Source of the DNA: Hexactinellida sp. DTS-2022
Lineage: Eukaryota > Porifera > Hexactinellida
Reading direction: 5' to 3'
Length of the DNA: 64,000 nt
NCBI GenBank assembly: GCA_028753945.1
Contig: JAPNXP010000002.1
Location: forward strand, 7,378,001-7,442,000
A program made the translations under genes and the position numbers. The notes beneath the pieces are model-generated. The model made no database searches. It had not been told where the DNA came from and saw only the letters and a list, made by a program, of their open reading frames with translations. Of the stretch, positions 1-12,102 are shown piece by piece (position 1 is the first letter of the stretch; each line of letters begins with the position of its first letter).

Positions 1-163
1 GGAGTTTAGTGAGAAGTCTATTGTAAGTAGAACCAGCTTTATCAGGTAGTAATGCATATACGCAAGGGTAGACTAATCCATCCTTCTCTGCATGAATGGT
101 ATACAACTGAAAGAAATATTCTGGTACAACCTTGAAGGTTCCATCAGCATTTATGTGTGGTTG
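1..163 (-). pseudogene. MULE-type transposase fragment, cut by window edge
   Basis: Reading the minus strand gives about 54 uninterrupted codons ending at the window edge. They include HINADGTFKVVPEYFFQLY and then YPCVYALLPDKAGSTY. The DGTFKVVP...QLYTIHA...VYALLP series is the signature of the MULE (Mutator-like) transposase core, also found in FLYWCH-type host proteins. The D of DGTF would be the first catalytic acidic residue; the rest of the domain lies outside the window. Upstream in frame is a TGA, next to a GC-rich AGCGAAGCGA-type stretch with no clear splice site, so it is probably a truncated copy, though an exon of a longer gene is not excluded. Confidence 0.7.
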
Positions 164-1240
164 TCACACGTTGCGAAGCGACCGAGCAAGCGTAGCGAGC
201 TAGTATATACTATTTTTATATATATATATTCATATTATTATTTATTAATCAAGGAAAGTACTATATTCCATTTCTTTATAGAAGAGTAAACTATACTGTG
301 CTAATAATTTGAACATTTCAAAAAATTATTTGCTAAATTTACAGCACATAATACGGAATATTGGCCTGCTTCTGGAAAAATACTCACAAATGTTACTAAT
401 CGAAATTAACTTAATTAAGGACAAAATAAGTAAACAGATTTTCAATTGTTTATATCCCCAAATAGAAAAAAATCGATAAGACAAAATCCCGAATATTGTG
501 TAATGGAATTACGAATAAAATAATTTTTACAAGGATTTTACGACAAAAACACCCGATTTCGACTGTATATACAAAGATAGAAATCAACAAAATGTCAGAT
601 AATAAAGAAGCAGAAAGTTACAACATATATAAAACACACGTTTATGAAAATGATAAAGAATGTACGTACAATATACAACAGAAACGTATAACAAAATACA
701 TTTAGGAAAAAACTACAAATAGCAAATTAACATAGAACAGTTGACATAGTGCCAGTGTCCCCTGATCTTATATCCCTGGACTTTAACCTTAGGAACAGAC
801 TTCTCCCAGTTATATGGCACTAGTGTCAGCTGTGCTTTGTAGTATACTCACAATGATGTCAGCTGACCCACTCAAATAATCCAATACTATAATTAATTAA
901 TTAATTAAAATAGACTGTAGATAATCAGAAACTCACTTGTTGTCCTGTGCTCGTCTGCATAATCCAACGCAGACGACTTCAATAGAAAGCTTGAATATCG
1001 AAGATAATAAGATAGCGATAGTTGCCTCATCAAGTTGTGTAATAAAAAATTGCCGCAAAAGAGAATGAGAAAGTTGCCTCAAGAGTGAAGAAAAAATAAA
1101 AGGAAATATATTGTAAAACTCAGGTGCGGGCAGTTGCATATGAGTGCCGGTGTAAGCACGTTTTCCCAGGGGTAAAACGCTAGCGATATAAAGGGGAAGG
1201 AGGGGGCTCTAAAGAACTTTTTTATATTACTTACTATATA
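164..1240. other. No gene recognised
   Basis: AT-rich sequence with short chance ORFs only. Positions 900-910 hold an AATT run and 1150-1210 a G-rich stretch. I see no coding pattern, RNA gene or element boundary. Confidence 0.5.
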
Positions 1241-1500
1241 CCGTGTATACTCTAATAGTAGCCCCTATTCGAAATAATCGCCTGCCTCCAATAATAGCCC
1301 CCCCAAATTAGCAAATACAAATTTACCACGGGTATCCTGAGAAAATTTCTTCATCTAATATTAGTCGCAATACGATTATCAACCGACTATATAAATAAAT
1401 TGTATCAACATGTGATATTCTCGAAAACTCACAACGATTATTGGTCAGAAAATGGCCTAAAAATCAATAATCGCCTAGGCTACTATTCGAATAAATACGG
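1241..1500. mobile_element. TA-flanked MITE, copy 1 (CCGTATTTATTCGAATAG family)
   Basis: A 260-bp element flanked by TA on both sides. The left end is diverged (CCGTGTATACTCTAATAGTA), while the right end read inward is CCGTATTTATTCGAATAGTA. A second copy lies at 57890-58146 with the same internal sequence, for example the shared CAATACGATTATCAACCGA. Length, TA target and non-coding interior fit a Tc1/mariner-superfamily MITE. Confidence 0.75.
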
Positions 1501-1809
1501 TAATAAAATTCGATTGTTGTGTTTGTGTGTGTGCGTTTGTCCGGATTGTATTAAATGATGGGGTAAAGAAACTGCATTTATATTTGAGAAAAAGCCTAAA
1601 CTTCCAAATCTTATAATAAGTGAACAATTATGCTGATTTCGAATTTTGCATTTATAAATTTATAATAAAAATATTTATTCCTGGTATTTACAAAAAGAGG
1701 TGAACAAATCTATTTGAAATTCAAGTCAACTTATGGACTAACTTCCAAATGTTAGATAAGGTAAACAAGTATGCTGACACGAACTCAATTTTTTCAAATT
1801 TTTAATGTA

Positions 1810-1927
1810 TGTATTGCAGTAGTGTAGAAGCAAGATTGGTGTACCAGCAAGCACACCAACTCGCTAGTGTACGTTCAAGCACACCAGTGTGCATGCACGT
1901 ACACCATCTTGATTCTACACTGCAACA
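1810..1927. mobile_element. Short palindromic Ginger-type MITE
   Basis: The ends are TGTATTGCAGTAGTGTAG on the left and, read inward, TGTTGCAGTGTAGAATCAAG on the right. Both resemble the TGTTGCAGTG... ends of the two Ginger elements in this window, including the following GGTGTAC / GTACACC blocks arranged as alternating hairpins. There is no room for coding sequence. A 4-bp TSD is not clear, so the left edge may be off by a few bases. Confidence 0.6.
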
Positions 1928-3453
1928 TAAATATGTATTGTTTATTGAGAAAAGCGAGACCGAAGGGCTCGTTACTTATATTGTACCTTATAAATTCATT
2001 TGAATTAGATTATATTTCTAAGATCAGGACAAATCCATAATTCAGATTATCCTTCACTTTTCACCCATAAAATGGCACGGTAGATTAATCTATTACTACC
2101 AACATAGCAATATGTATTCATTCGAGTTAGATTTGGTTTATAAAGTCCGGGAAAATCCAGAAACTAGGTCTAAATTATCTGGGGTAAGTAACCTTGTACA
2201 TTTGCTACTGAATAGTGAATATTTTAAGGGCGTGCGCACCAAGGCACGCCCATAAACTGCAACATTTGTATCATATAACAATATATGTTACAGTGTATGA
2301 ACGTACCACATGTACACACCACACCAATAGGCCGATTTATAGGTAGATGTAGTATATACATAGATATTGGATATAGTCATAAATTTTCCGCTTTAGGTGT
2401 GTCCCCGAGCAAATCCCATACAAATTTTATTGGTTATAGTGATATCATTATTGGATATAGTCATAATTTGTGCACCGATTATACAATAATATTGGATTTT
2501 TACCATTCCTTGGCCCATAATTTCATATTTTACAATATAAATATCGTTACCAATTGAATTCGATAAGGAATTTGATTATACTTATGAAAATATTTGTATT
2601 GACAATGCATACAGTCATATATTAGATGTAGACTAGTGACGATGAATTTAGTGATATATATTGGATATTATAGAGATACTATATTGCATATAGTGAAATT
2701 TGGCCAAAAATCCCATGTCCCACCATTATCACTATATCCATTATGAACTCAACATATTACAATGATATGTGCTACTATCTAAAGCTCAGTTCAGGTTTAC
2801 AACTCCGTTGAAAATGGGATGTATGTACGTGCTATTAGTGTATAATTTATCCAATATAATTAAAAAGAAATCAATAGTTTGCTAGTTTAGCGACCTAGGA
2901 TGTGAGAAAAGAGCGTGAAATGATTGTACGGACTGTCAAGAAAATTGTTTATATATATACATTGGCTATGTTGAATATGAATGAATACTATGGGTCGATA
3001 GTAAATATCAAAAATTGAAAATGGGTGTATAATAATGATAATGTTTTTTTTTTTAAGTAAAAGACGATTGGATTCACAAAAAGAGGAATTTAATAGTATA
3101 AGTAGCAAGCGAAGCGCTAATAATAATTTAATAGTTACAAAGAATAGAAATAATATAACCGAAAAGTAGTTGAATCAAATAGTTGGACAGATATATGTGG
3201 TTCACAACCGAATAGAAAATGCCGAAATATTCTGCTTATCAAATACAGGGGCTATATAAGCAGTTCAATAGTGATCATCCCATTATATGACTGGCTTGAC
3301 AAACAAATTGTAACGCCTATAAAACATAACAGCATGCGTACTCGACTTTTCATGTTATGGTACACTTATTTCTGAAGGTGAACCGGCCGAATTTTGAACA
3401 TTTTATTGCAACCCTAGTTCAAATGCAGTTCTAAGCTTCGATAATGTAGTATA
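1928..3453. other. No gene; two possible Ginger-like ends at 2230-2300
   Basis: Non-coding AT-rich sequence. At 2230-2266 a GGGCGTGC hairpin is followed by ACTGCAACA, and at 2286 TGTTACAGTGTATG begins. These resemble a right end and a left end of Ginger-type elements lying back to back, but no partners are visible. Confidence 0.3.
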
Positions 3454-3613
3454 CAGTGAACTCTCGTTATAACGAAGTGCTTGGGACCTGTAAATTCATT
3501 CGTTATATCCGGATATTCGTTATAAGCGGATAATAATTAAATAATGCAGTTAGTGCTGTGTGGGAGAATCTCAATTTCGTTATATCCGACTTCGATATAA
3601 CGGGAGTTTACTG
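3454..3613. mobile_element. pogo/mariner-like MITE (CTCGTTATAACGAA ends)
   Basis: A 160-bp element with inverted ends CAGTGAACTCTCGTTATAAC and, read inward from the right, CAGTAAACTCCCGTTATATC. TA precedes the left end and CA follows the right end, so the TSD is TA with one change. The interior repeats CGTTATATCCG blocks. This terminal sequence type is characteristic of pogo/Tigger and other Tc1/mariner MITEs. Confidence 0.75.
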
Positions 3614-3744
3614 CATATTTGCAGGCGAGTTTGAATATTCAGTTAGGATAGACGAAAATGTGTTTATTTATTTGCAACAACACCAATAAGGCAACCGATA
3701 ATAATAAAAAATGATTGAGATATGCGGAATGACAATATTAGGAC

Positions 3745-4004
3745 TGTTGTATGACGGTTTACTTACCTGAGTTACCTCTATTACTTTTACTATAATTAAC
3801 CATGGATACTTTATATCCACTTATAAGGATTCACATTTGAGATGTGAATCCTTATAAGTTTAGGTGTGTAATAGGATGTATAAAGTGTGAAGCCATTGCA
3901 AAGACGGTAAGTAAACCGTCATGGATAGAAAGTATCCATAGTTAATCATAGTTATAGTAATAGAGGTAAGTAAACTGTCATGGTAAGTAAACCGTCATAC
4001 AACA
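3745..4004. mobile_element. Foldback element, 260 bp
   Basis: The left arm starts TGTTGTATGACGGTTTACTT and the right arm read inward starts with the identical 20 bases. The two arms then share ACCTCTATTACT and CTATGGATACTTTC-type blocks, and the centre holds a second perfect hairpin (TCACATTTGAGATGTGA). The right arm contains the GGTAAGTAAAC(C/T)GTCAT block twice. No TSD is obvious. Confidence 0.7.
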
Positions 4005-4335
4005 GGATTTATGTGGCATAAATAGATATAGCATAATAAACTTAGCCTCATCAGGATCTGTAAAGGAGAGTAATTAGTCTGGCTACAAACATCAGAATAT
4101 ACTTGTGTGTCTCACCATTGATGACAAACTGTGATCAATTTCTCTCGTACACTTAAGTATTGTTAATTAAGAACTGGAAATGGAATGTTTCGTATGGCTA
4201 TGAGTCGTTAGAAAGTACATCAATGGAAGACATCCTTGAATACATGGACGATTGCGGTCCCCAACATGAGACATATTTATTGTTTACCGCTTTTTAGTAA
4301 CATAAATAATTGTCCCCCCCCCTCCTACTTGAAAG

Positions 4336-4487
4336 CAGGAGCGGTCGTAGGAGAGGAGCTTTTAGTATAAATCCGGGGCACGCCCCATGTAATTATACTA
4401 ACAACTGGGCTGGGACCCGGGGCATAATGTTTTAATCCGAGGATTTAGCCCCGGATGCCCCCCCCCTAACCCCTTGGACCGCCACTG
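4336..4487. mobile_element. hAT MITE with perfect 8-bp TSD CTTGAAAG
   Basis: The terminal repeats are CAGGAGCGGTC on the left and CAGTGGCGGTCC read inward from the right. CTTGAAAG occurs immediately outside both ends (4328-4335 and 4488-4495). The 8-bp TSD and CAG(G/T)...CTG ends are hAT hallmarks. The interior is G/C-homopolymer rich and non-coding. Confidence 0.85.
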
Positions 4488-4620
4488 CTTGAAAGTTGAA
4501 AGTGATGGTGGCTGATAAAATAGTGCTAAGAGCGTTCACTAGACAAGTTAACTAAATTATTATTGATAACTCTGTAGTATTACCCATTTGAAAACCAAAG
4601 GAAATAATATTCTTGGCATA

Positions 4621-5109
4621 CCTAAATTACGGAATTGAGCGGAACGGTTCCGGAAAATATGAACACCTAATTTCCAGAACAATAATATTCCAGAAATTTA
4701 AACACCTAATATCCGGAATATACGATTCCGCAAATTTTTATCCCCAATTTCCAGAATAAAGATACCCTAGCTCAGCGATCATTTCCGGTTTGTATCAATT
4801 TGTATTCCTATTTTATAGGTTTGCTAGAAAACAGTATTTCAGGATGTAAGATCAAACGTTGTTAAAATGTGCAAAGTAATTTGTAAAGTAGTTACAAAGC
4901 AGACGAATTCAAAAAATGTAATAAAGTCTATTCCAAGCTAGTAAAATGAAAAGAATTTTCCCCATAATTAAGCCTGAACATAATCGGAGGATTATTTCAA
5001 AGCCTATAATAACCAATGCCTTGGGGGATGGGGCAATGGCGCTATATCGCTATCCGTAATTAGGTACTTTGATATTCCGGAATGGTACCGTTCAATTCCG
5101 GAAATTAGG
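4621..5109. mobile_element. TA-flanked inverted-repeat element, 489 bp
   Basis: The left end CCTAAATTACGGAATTGAGC and the right end read inward CCTAATTTCCGGAATTGAAC match over roughly 40 bp, and TA flanks both sides. The interior repeats CACCTAAT(T/A)TCC(A/G)GAA blocks. It is non-coding. I infer a Tc1/mariner-type MITE from the TA target. Confidence 0.6.
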
Positions 5110-5452
5110 TACGTGTATGTCCAATGTTTTTGAAGAATTTATAATACAAGTAATAACATCCAGAAAAACACACAAGGCGAAAGAATTAGCTATTTTTAGT
5201 GTGCACTGTACAATGAATTGATATTTATAAATACGTAGAGTTTCTAGCACATAAACAACGTAGGAAAGATTAGATTTCAACCCGGTGTAAGCAAGTTTTA
5301 GGGTCCCCATTCCTAAATCGCTAACGTTTTACGGCCCAACAGCCCCCCGGGGCTAAATCGCGTTTACTTCCGAACCAAACCAATATATTGAACGTACTAC
5401 GTAAAGCATAAACATTGTTCTGGTAAAACTGTTTTTGGCTTTAGCATCGAAC

Positions 5453-6110
5453 TTATTTCCTCAATAACTCGACTTGAACATTATCTCGCTTCCAGCACTC
5501 GTGCCTGCATCGGTCTAGTGTGGCATTCTCCTCTAAATTTTGCCAGAAATCCCACAGACCCTTCAGATTAGCCTCAATAAGGTGCATTTCAACATTGTCT
5601 CTCAGCTCCTGCTTCAGACATAATTGATTTTCAGTTGGTGCGATAGCTAGCGAGTCCTCCACGTGCTCCGTGAACCAGTCAAACAAGTCGTCTCAAACCT
5701 TCTTTGGATGCGGCGGACGAGCTTCCTGCTCCAGGACAGCTTTGGATTCTTCATTCGAACGGGAAATGTTCAGCCACAATTTTAAGAAGTGTTGGCACCC
5801 TTCCACTAAGTCAGTCATATCCTTGAGAAACTTCAGAAACGATGTAATCTGCTCCAACAGAATCTTATCAATTGAAGCGAGTAGGCAGTAGTCCCAGCTA
5901 CGTAATGTAGTACCTCGTCGCAGATACGAATGATGTATGAACTGTTACATCGCCCAGTTGTGAAACTCCTTCGCCGAGGCTTCACTTTCCACCCTCAGAT
6001 CCCATGCACCGTTGAGAACTGTCCAATCTATGTGTAACACTTTCTACCAGCTTGTTTTGATTCAAGGCTGCCTAAATATTCGACCCGCAGTCTAAGAACG
6101 ACTCTCCACA
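5453..6110 (-). pseudogene. Degenerate hAT-like transposase fragment
   Basis: The minus strand from about 5900 to 5453 gives a long coding-like frame broken by one TGA near 5690. It contains FLKFLKDMTDLVEG and later TEHVEDSLAIAPTENQL. The first resembles the FLKPFKDAT..LEG region of hAT transposases, between the RNase H-like core and the C-terminal dimerisation block. The sequence up to about 6110 has further coding-like pieces with stops. No BED finger, catalytic residues or hATC block are visible, so the family call is an inference. Confidence 0.4.
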
Positions 6111-6439
6111 TCATTAGGAACTCATATAGTGAATAGCTGTTGCCGCAATCTTTTCTTTGGCTTAACAACAGTTGCCAACAGCACTTAATGATCTTGAATT
6201 TCAAGGGTCGGTTGGCTTACAGGTCTTTCTTCGGGTAGGTATCAAAGTTAGTTACTAATAACTTACTATGAAATATAAAGTTACTAATCCAATACAAAAG
6301 AATATCAAGTGAATATTCATTATTTAACTATGAATTTTCAGTGATTACCTCTACTTTCCATGGCTAAGTACCAAATATTTGATTTAGAGGGGATATGCAG
6401 GTTAGTATACAGGCCTGGGATAAGTCCACGCCCCTAAGG

Positions 6440-7280
6440 TAAAAAAACAAAGAATGTCCGTACTTTAAAATAACCCATAAATTACAATTAATATTTGGAA
6501 AATTATGTACCATGGATTAATAAGATACTTGGAATTTGTTCAGCAATTTACAACGTATAATTTCAATAACATGAACATGAAATACTTCAATGATTTATCC
6601 TATACAATACACACGAGATAGAGCCGACTTTCCAATGCAAAAGTTATTGCTAATGCTGCACACGATCAGAAACAATTCATTATTTTGCTAATTATTATGA
6701 GAAATTTCTTATTTTTTAATTAATTCTACCAAAATGCCAATAAATGGTACTTGATTATTACACTTCTTAAAAAAATGATTATTGAACAAAATTAGGTTGC
6801 TATTAGTCTACCTTGCAATTAACTAATGTCGATTGATGTGTCAGCTATAAGATAAACAAATGTTACTTCTATATTAGCTTATCTCCAAAGCAGCATAATT
6901 CGTAGAGTTATTTAGAAAATGTATTTAAATCGACCGCACATATTGAAACTAAAATGGAGTAAAACTCAACTTCTAGTCTAGAGTCTAGACAATCACTTGA
7001 TATTGCATATTTTGTATGCATATATCCTGGTAAATCGTGTCCACTAATTAAAAGTTTTATTTGTGAAGAAATCTTAGAAATTTATATTGTCGGCCATTGT
7101 TCACATACTTTAATTCAATCGACCCCCCATATTGAAACTAAAACTCAACTTCTAGTCTAGACAATCATTTGATATTGCATATTTTGTATGCATATATCCT
7201 GGTAAATCGTGTCCACTAATTAAAAGTTTTATTTGTGAAGAAATCTTAGAAATTTATATTGTCGGCCATTGTTCACAAAT
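6440..7280. repeat. Interspersed repeat, related to 59521-61300
   Basis: Blocks at 6470-6640 (for example CCATAAATTACAATTAATA and a CCATGGATTAA block) recur in the same order at 59565-59710. The AAAACTCAACTTCTAG block at 6960 recurs near 61215. The interval also contains a direct tandem duplication: 6931-7104 and 7119-7277 share long identical runs such as GTCGGCCATTGTTCACA at 7089 and 7261, a period of about 172 bp. It is non-coding; the element class is unknown. Confidence 0.6.
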
Positions 7281-8280
7281 GTGCACATTCCTTAATAAAT
7301 TTAATATGTATAAAATTAACTAATCTCGAGAATTTAACAATATTACCATATATGGAAAGGTGTGAGAATCGCATAACTTACATTCCACAAATATTTTCGA
7401 TAAACCAATATTACCGTTGGACTCCCAAATATGACTTCCTATACGACAATAATACATTTCCTATGTCTAGCATTAGCGGATTACGGGATATCAATAGGTA
7501 ACAATACTATTTTAGGCCTACGCTAATTTACCGTAAACGAAGTTTACAGTCCCTATATTAAAGAAGTTCCTGGTAAAGTATAAGCAAATTGCAAAACTTT
7601 TGAATTTACATTTTTATGGACTCATTAGCTATAATTTTGTAAAGTTTTTTTCATACTTATTCGTCCAAATAAACAAATATATTAATTTTTTCGCCTCACA
7701 CGTAAATCCTTGGAAAATCGATAATTATCCAATTGATGAAGACTTTGGGCAATCCAATCGATACAAAATTCATCAATCGATAATCGATAAGTTCTCTCGA
7801 TTGGACGGGATTGGATTGGATTGGATTGGCAACCCTGTTAAGAATCCGAGCTTCAGATAAACTTGACTTTATATGTATTTTAAAAATCTCAACTCTTCTA
7901 GTTTAGTTCAGATTGATTATGGATCTTTGGATGGACGGAGGAGGTAGAGGATGTTTTATATAATGGATGGACGGAGGAGGTGGAGGAAGTTTTATATAAT
8001 GAAAAGCATTTAGTATTTGCTTTTATTCACTTTATGGGATAAGTTAGTGGCCTAGTGGGGTACCAAATTCTGTAAATAAGTATTTAGTAAACGATCGATA
8101 GATAGATAGAGAGAGCGAGAGAGAGATAGTTAGATTAATAGATAGATAGTCAAGTCTTTGTCCCTATATCCTATTATAAAAAGACATTCAGCTGGGCTTT
8201 TTAAAAGATGAGCTTTTGCCTCGGAATAATAAGCGAGTCGCCTTAGGGATACTTGCCGAATATACTCCATATAACACACT
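7281..8280. other. No gene; simple-sequence tracts
   Basis: AT-rich sequence with a GGATTGGATTGGATTGG run near 7810-7830, two copies of a TGGATGGACGGAGGAGGT block near 7930 and 7970, and GATA/GAGA microsatellite at 8095-8150. No coding pattern is seen. Confidence 0.5.
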
Positions 8281-9735
8281 TAACTCACGCTTTGTAATTA
8301 AGGGTGAGATATTTATAAAGAAAAATTATTTAATTGCTACATTACTTGACCCTAGATTCAAAACTTCATTTTTTCCACCTGTACATTCAGAATCTTTAGA
8401 TAACATTGAAAATATGATCATTTCAGAGATGGATATAAAGGTTTTAAGTGAGACTGGTTTACCCATACAGATCAGTGAAAGTTTTTTGACTGATGCTGAT
8501 ACTTGTGGCCCTACGCCACCTAAAAAATCTCGAAGAGATGAAATTCATTTTTCAATCAGGAATTGTTATGATGAAATTATTAACTGTAGACTGCCTAACT
8601 GATACACGTTGTGTCAGGTGGAAAACCGGATATATCAAATTATTCAAATTTCGTTAAAATTCGGATCTAGACATTATATTGTACCCTCTATCGATTTTAT
8701 TCAAAAAATCAAAAATTTCAGAAATTGTTATGATGACGTAGCATAATTTTGTACTGCTCCACTTGCCTGCCACTTGCATTCGCATGTTCGAAATGTTAAA
8801 ACTTCACCGTAGAAATACTCGCAAGAAGATATTAGACTAAATATGAACTTTTCAGGATATTTGGTTTTGCTAATATAGAGTTGTGATTAATAAAACTCAA
8901 ATGTATGTTTTTTCCCGTAATCCATGGTTCATCATAAACAGATTAGTCGATTTCTTTAAAATGATGTAACTTTCGTTTACTGAGGCGGATTTGTTCAAAT
9001 TTTGAGATATGTTAACTAACAAGATAGTCGTGAATGTTCAAATTTAGAAACAAAGGATTAATTACATGTCAACGGCGTTATATCGATTCAAAGATAATGT
9101 ATGTGTCATCTCTTTTTGTCAAAATCCTCGAGTAAATCATTTTTAAATTATAGTTAGTTAATATATTATTGTGCTCTTGTTGGATTACAAATTAATAGAT
9201 TCTAAATATTTAATATAAAGAACTACAGGGTTTTCTATTTTCCTGAAAATCTCGCCGGCAGTCTACGGTTAAAGGAGCCTTATATGATGGAGAAGAATCA
9301 TCATATGGTGGTCACGAGCAGATTGACGTTATTCATGGTGGTTGCCAAGATTCAAAAAGCAACTATCACAAGGTTGAACTTGAACGTTATTTAACCGATC
9401 CATTAATTCATATATCTGAAGACCCTTTACTCTGGTGGAAGAGAAATGAAAAATAATATTCATTTTGTTACCGGTTTGCGTCAAATATCTATCTGCTCCA
9501 CCGAGTTCTATATACAGTCAACGATTATTTAGCACTGCAGGCAACGTTTTTGAAGAAAAACGAACCTCGCTACTACCAGAAAATGGTGAAAGATTAATAT
9601 TCTTACAAAAGAATCTTTCCTTATTTAATTATAAATATTAGCTAACATTTAAATTGATTTTTAGTATTTTGTAATAGGTATACGTTTATTAAATTTGATT
9701 TATGGATAAGAAAATCTTCTAGAATTAAATTGTAG
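8281..9735 (+). pseudogene. hAT transposase 3' fragment (copy A), split by a TTAA element
   Basis: The plus strand encodes the C-terminal part of a ZBED-like hAT transposase: IKKNYLIATLLDPRFKTSFF at about 8320-8375, then after an insertion (8584-9268) the hATC dimerisation block with LSAPPSSIYSQRLFSTAG near 9490-9540. Removing the insertion and one TTAA restores continuity with copy B. Homology to the opposite-strand copy begins near 8281 and stops at 9735, where the terminal repeat of the neighbouring element begins. It lacks the BED finger and RNase H core, so it cannot encode an active transposase. Confidence 0.8.
8584..9268. mobile_element. TTAA-flanked non-autonomous element, 685 bp
   Basis: TTAA flanks both ends (8580-8583 and 9269-9272). 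The inverted termini are CTGTAGACTGCC and, read inward from the right, CCGTAGACTGCC. The empty site is preserved in hAT copy B, which reads GAAATTATTAAAGGAGCC without the insertion, so both the insertion and the TTAA duplication are directly demonstrated. TTAA targeting is typical of piggyBac, but no transposase is present. Related partial copies lie at 47950-48375, 59449-59516 and 59838-60350. Confidence 0.9.
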
Positions 9736-10019
9736 GGCTGTACCGGATATCCGGTTCTAATCCGGTATCCGGTGTATCCGGCCAGTTACCGGATATCCGG
9801 CCGGAACCGGATATGAACAACTATCCGCCCGGAAAACGGTCCCAATTGTATTTGTATATGAATTAAAGAATAACTATAAAATGGATAAAACAGAAGCATT
9901 GTTCAACTGACTACAATTTAATTCTAGAAGATTTACTTATCCATAAATCAAATTTAATAAACGTATACCTATTACAAAATACTAAAAAAACAATTTAAAT
10001 GTTAGCTAATATTTATAAT

Positions 10020-12002
10020 TAAATAAGGAAAGATTCTTTTGTATGAATATAATCTTTCACCATTTTCTGGTAGTAGCGAGGTTGGTTTTTCTTCAAAGAC
10101 TTTGCCTGCAGTGCTAAATAATCGTTGACTGTATATAGAACTCGGTGGAGCAGATAGATATTCGAGGCAAACCGCTAACAAATTTGAATATTATTTTTCA
10201 TTTCTCTTCCACCAGAGTAAAGGGTCTTCAGATATATGAATTAATGGATCGGTTAAATAACATTAAAGTTCAACCTTGTGATAGTTGCTTCTTGAATCTT
10301 GGCAACCACCATGAATAACGTCAATCTGCTCGTGACCACCATATGATGATTCTTCTCCATCATATAAGGCTCCTTTAATAATTTCATCATAACAATTCCT
10401 GATTGAAAAATGAATTTCATCTCTTCGAGATTTTTTAGGTGGCGTGGGGCCACAAGTATCAGCATCAGTCTACAAACTTTCACTGATCTGTATGGGTAAA
10501 CCAGTCTCACTTAAAACCTTTATATCCATCTCTGAAATGATCATATTTTCAATGTTATCTAAAGATTCTGAATGTACAGGTGGAAAAAATGAAGTTTTGA
10601 ATCTAGGGTCAAGTACTGTAGCAATTAAATAATTTTTCTTTATAAATATCTCACCCTTAATTACAAAGCGTGAGTTAATAGAGTTCCGTAATTCACTTTT
10701 CATTGTTTGGACTCCTTTGGTGTTTTCTTTTTTCCCAAGGTATCGTAAAAGAACTTGAACTTCGAAAATTACTTCAGAAATAAATACGGAATTAGAACTA
10801 AATCGTTTAGTAACTTCCTCAAATGGTTGTAATAGACTTAATATATTTTCGGTTAGCTGCCATTGATATATTGATAAGCTTGTAATACCAACATAATCAT
10901 TTGCATACATTCCAATTGCTCTCCTTTGTTCCACCAGACGTTCTAACATATAAAAAGTGCTATTCCATCGAGTAGTAACATCTTGGATTAGTTTATGTTG
11001 TGGGAGACCAAGTTCAATTTGAATATCATGAAGCCGACTACACGCTAAGGGTGAATGATTAAAATGACCAACAAGCTTTCTGCTGATGCTAATAATGTCT
11101 TAAACGATTCTCTGTGAAAAAATACCATCATTTAGGGACAATTGGAGTGTATGAATAAAACAGCTTTCACTATTAAAGTTGGATAATTCCGCACCCAAAC
11201 GAATGTTTGCGGCATTATCACGAATTAGGAGGTGACATTTTATTTCAGAAATATTCCAATCATCTTTCATTTTGTGAAAAATATCAGAGATTGCATTTCC
11301 AGTATGATTTCCTGGAAAATGTTTCACGTTTAGAACAACATCCTTTCTCAGGAACGATGCATCAATAAAGTGTTAACTTAAACTAAAGTAGGAATGATTT
11401 GAATGTCTATCACTCCAAATATCTCAAGTAAATTAAATGTAATTTTGATATTCCAATAGTTTTAAGATCAAATTTGAGAGTTTTTCATAAATTTTCGCAA
11501 TTACCTTTTCCTGAAAGTACTTTCTGATTGGAATTTCATATTTGGGAGAAATATGGTTAAGTAATCTTGTGAATCCGATATCCTCAACTATAGAAATAGG
11601 TTGGTTATCAATTGCTATCATCTCTCCGATTTTACAGTGAATTTCCATTGCTCTGGGGTCATTAATTGTCCATTTCTTCTGTCGTTCTAACGTCTGGAAC
11701 AGGTTTTCTTGTATAGTTATTTTTGGAGGAGTAATTAGAGATAGTGTAGTAGCAGAACTACTTGATTGAAAAATATTGGGAGTTTTGATACTTTCTTCCA
11801 TTTGTGTATTTATACAAGAGGATTTTGCTTTATTGTTTTTTTTGTAAATTTCTGGATGCGTGTGTTTTATATGGTCCCACAGTGGAGATGTGCTATATGT
11901 TTTCGGATTTTTACCACATGATATATTGGCATCACATTCAATACAGAGTGCTCTCGAAGAATCGCTCCTAGATATTGAGAAAAATGCCCAAATTTCACTC
12001 AT
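10020..12002 (-). pseudogene. ZBED-like hAT transposase, inactivated
   Basis: In order on the minus strand: an N-terminal BED-type zinc finger (CIECDANISC ... HIKHTHPE, residues ~20-52); a conserved QKKWTINDPRAME stretch; DIWSDRHSNHSYFS carrying the first RNase H-fold acidic residue; the LIRDNAANI motif near 11220; the DPRFKTSFF region near 10590; and the hATC block LSAPPSSIYSQRLFSTAG near 10130. The catalytic region is broken by several in-frame stops between 11330 and 11440 and by frame changes downstream. Overall length (about 650 codons) is normal for the family. Closest overall pattern is ZBED4/ZBED6-like transposases. Confidence 0.8.
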
Positions 12003-12102
12003 GCTGGGATTAATAAATACTATCTTTCAAGCTAATAGGAAATGCGATAACAAAAAATAGGTATTGAAAACTAAATATGTTACATATTGTAAAGGTCTTA
12101 TA

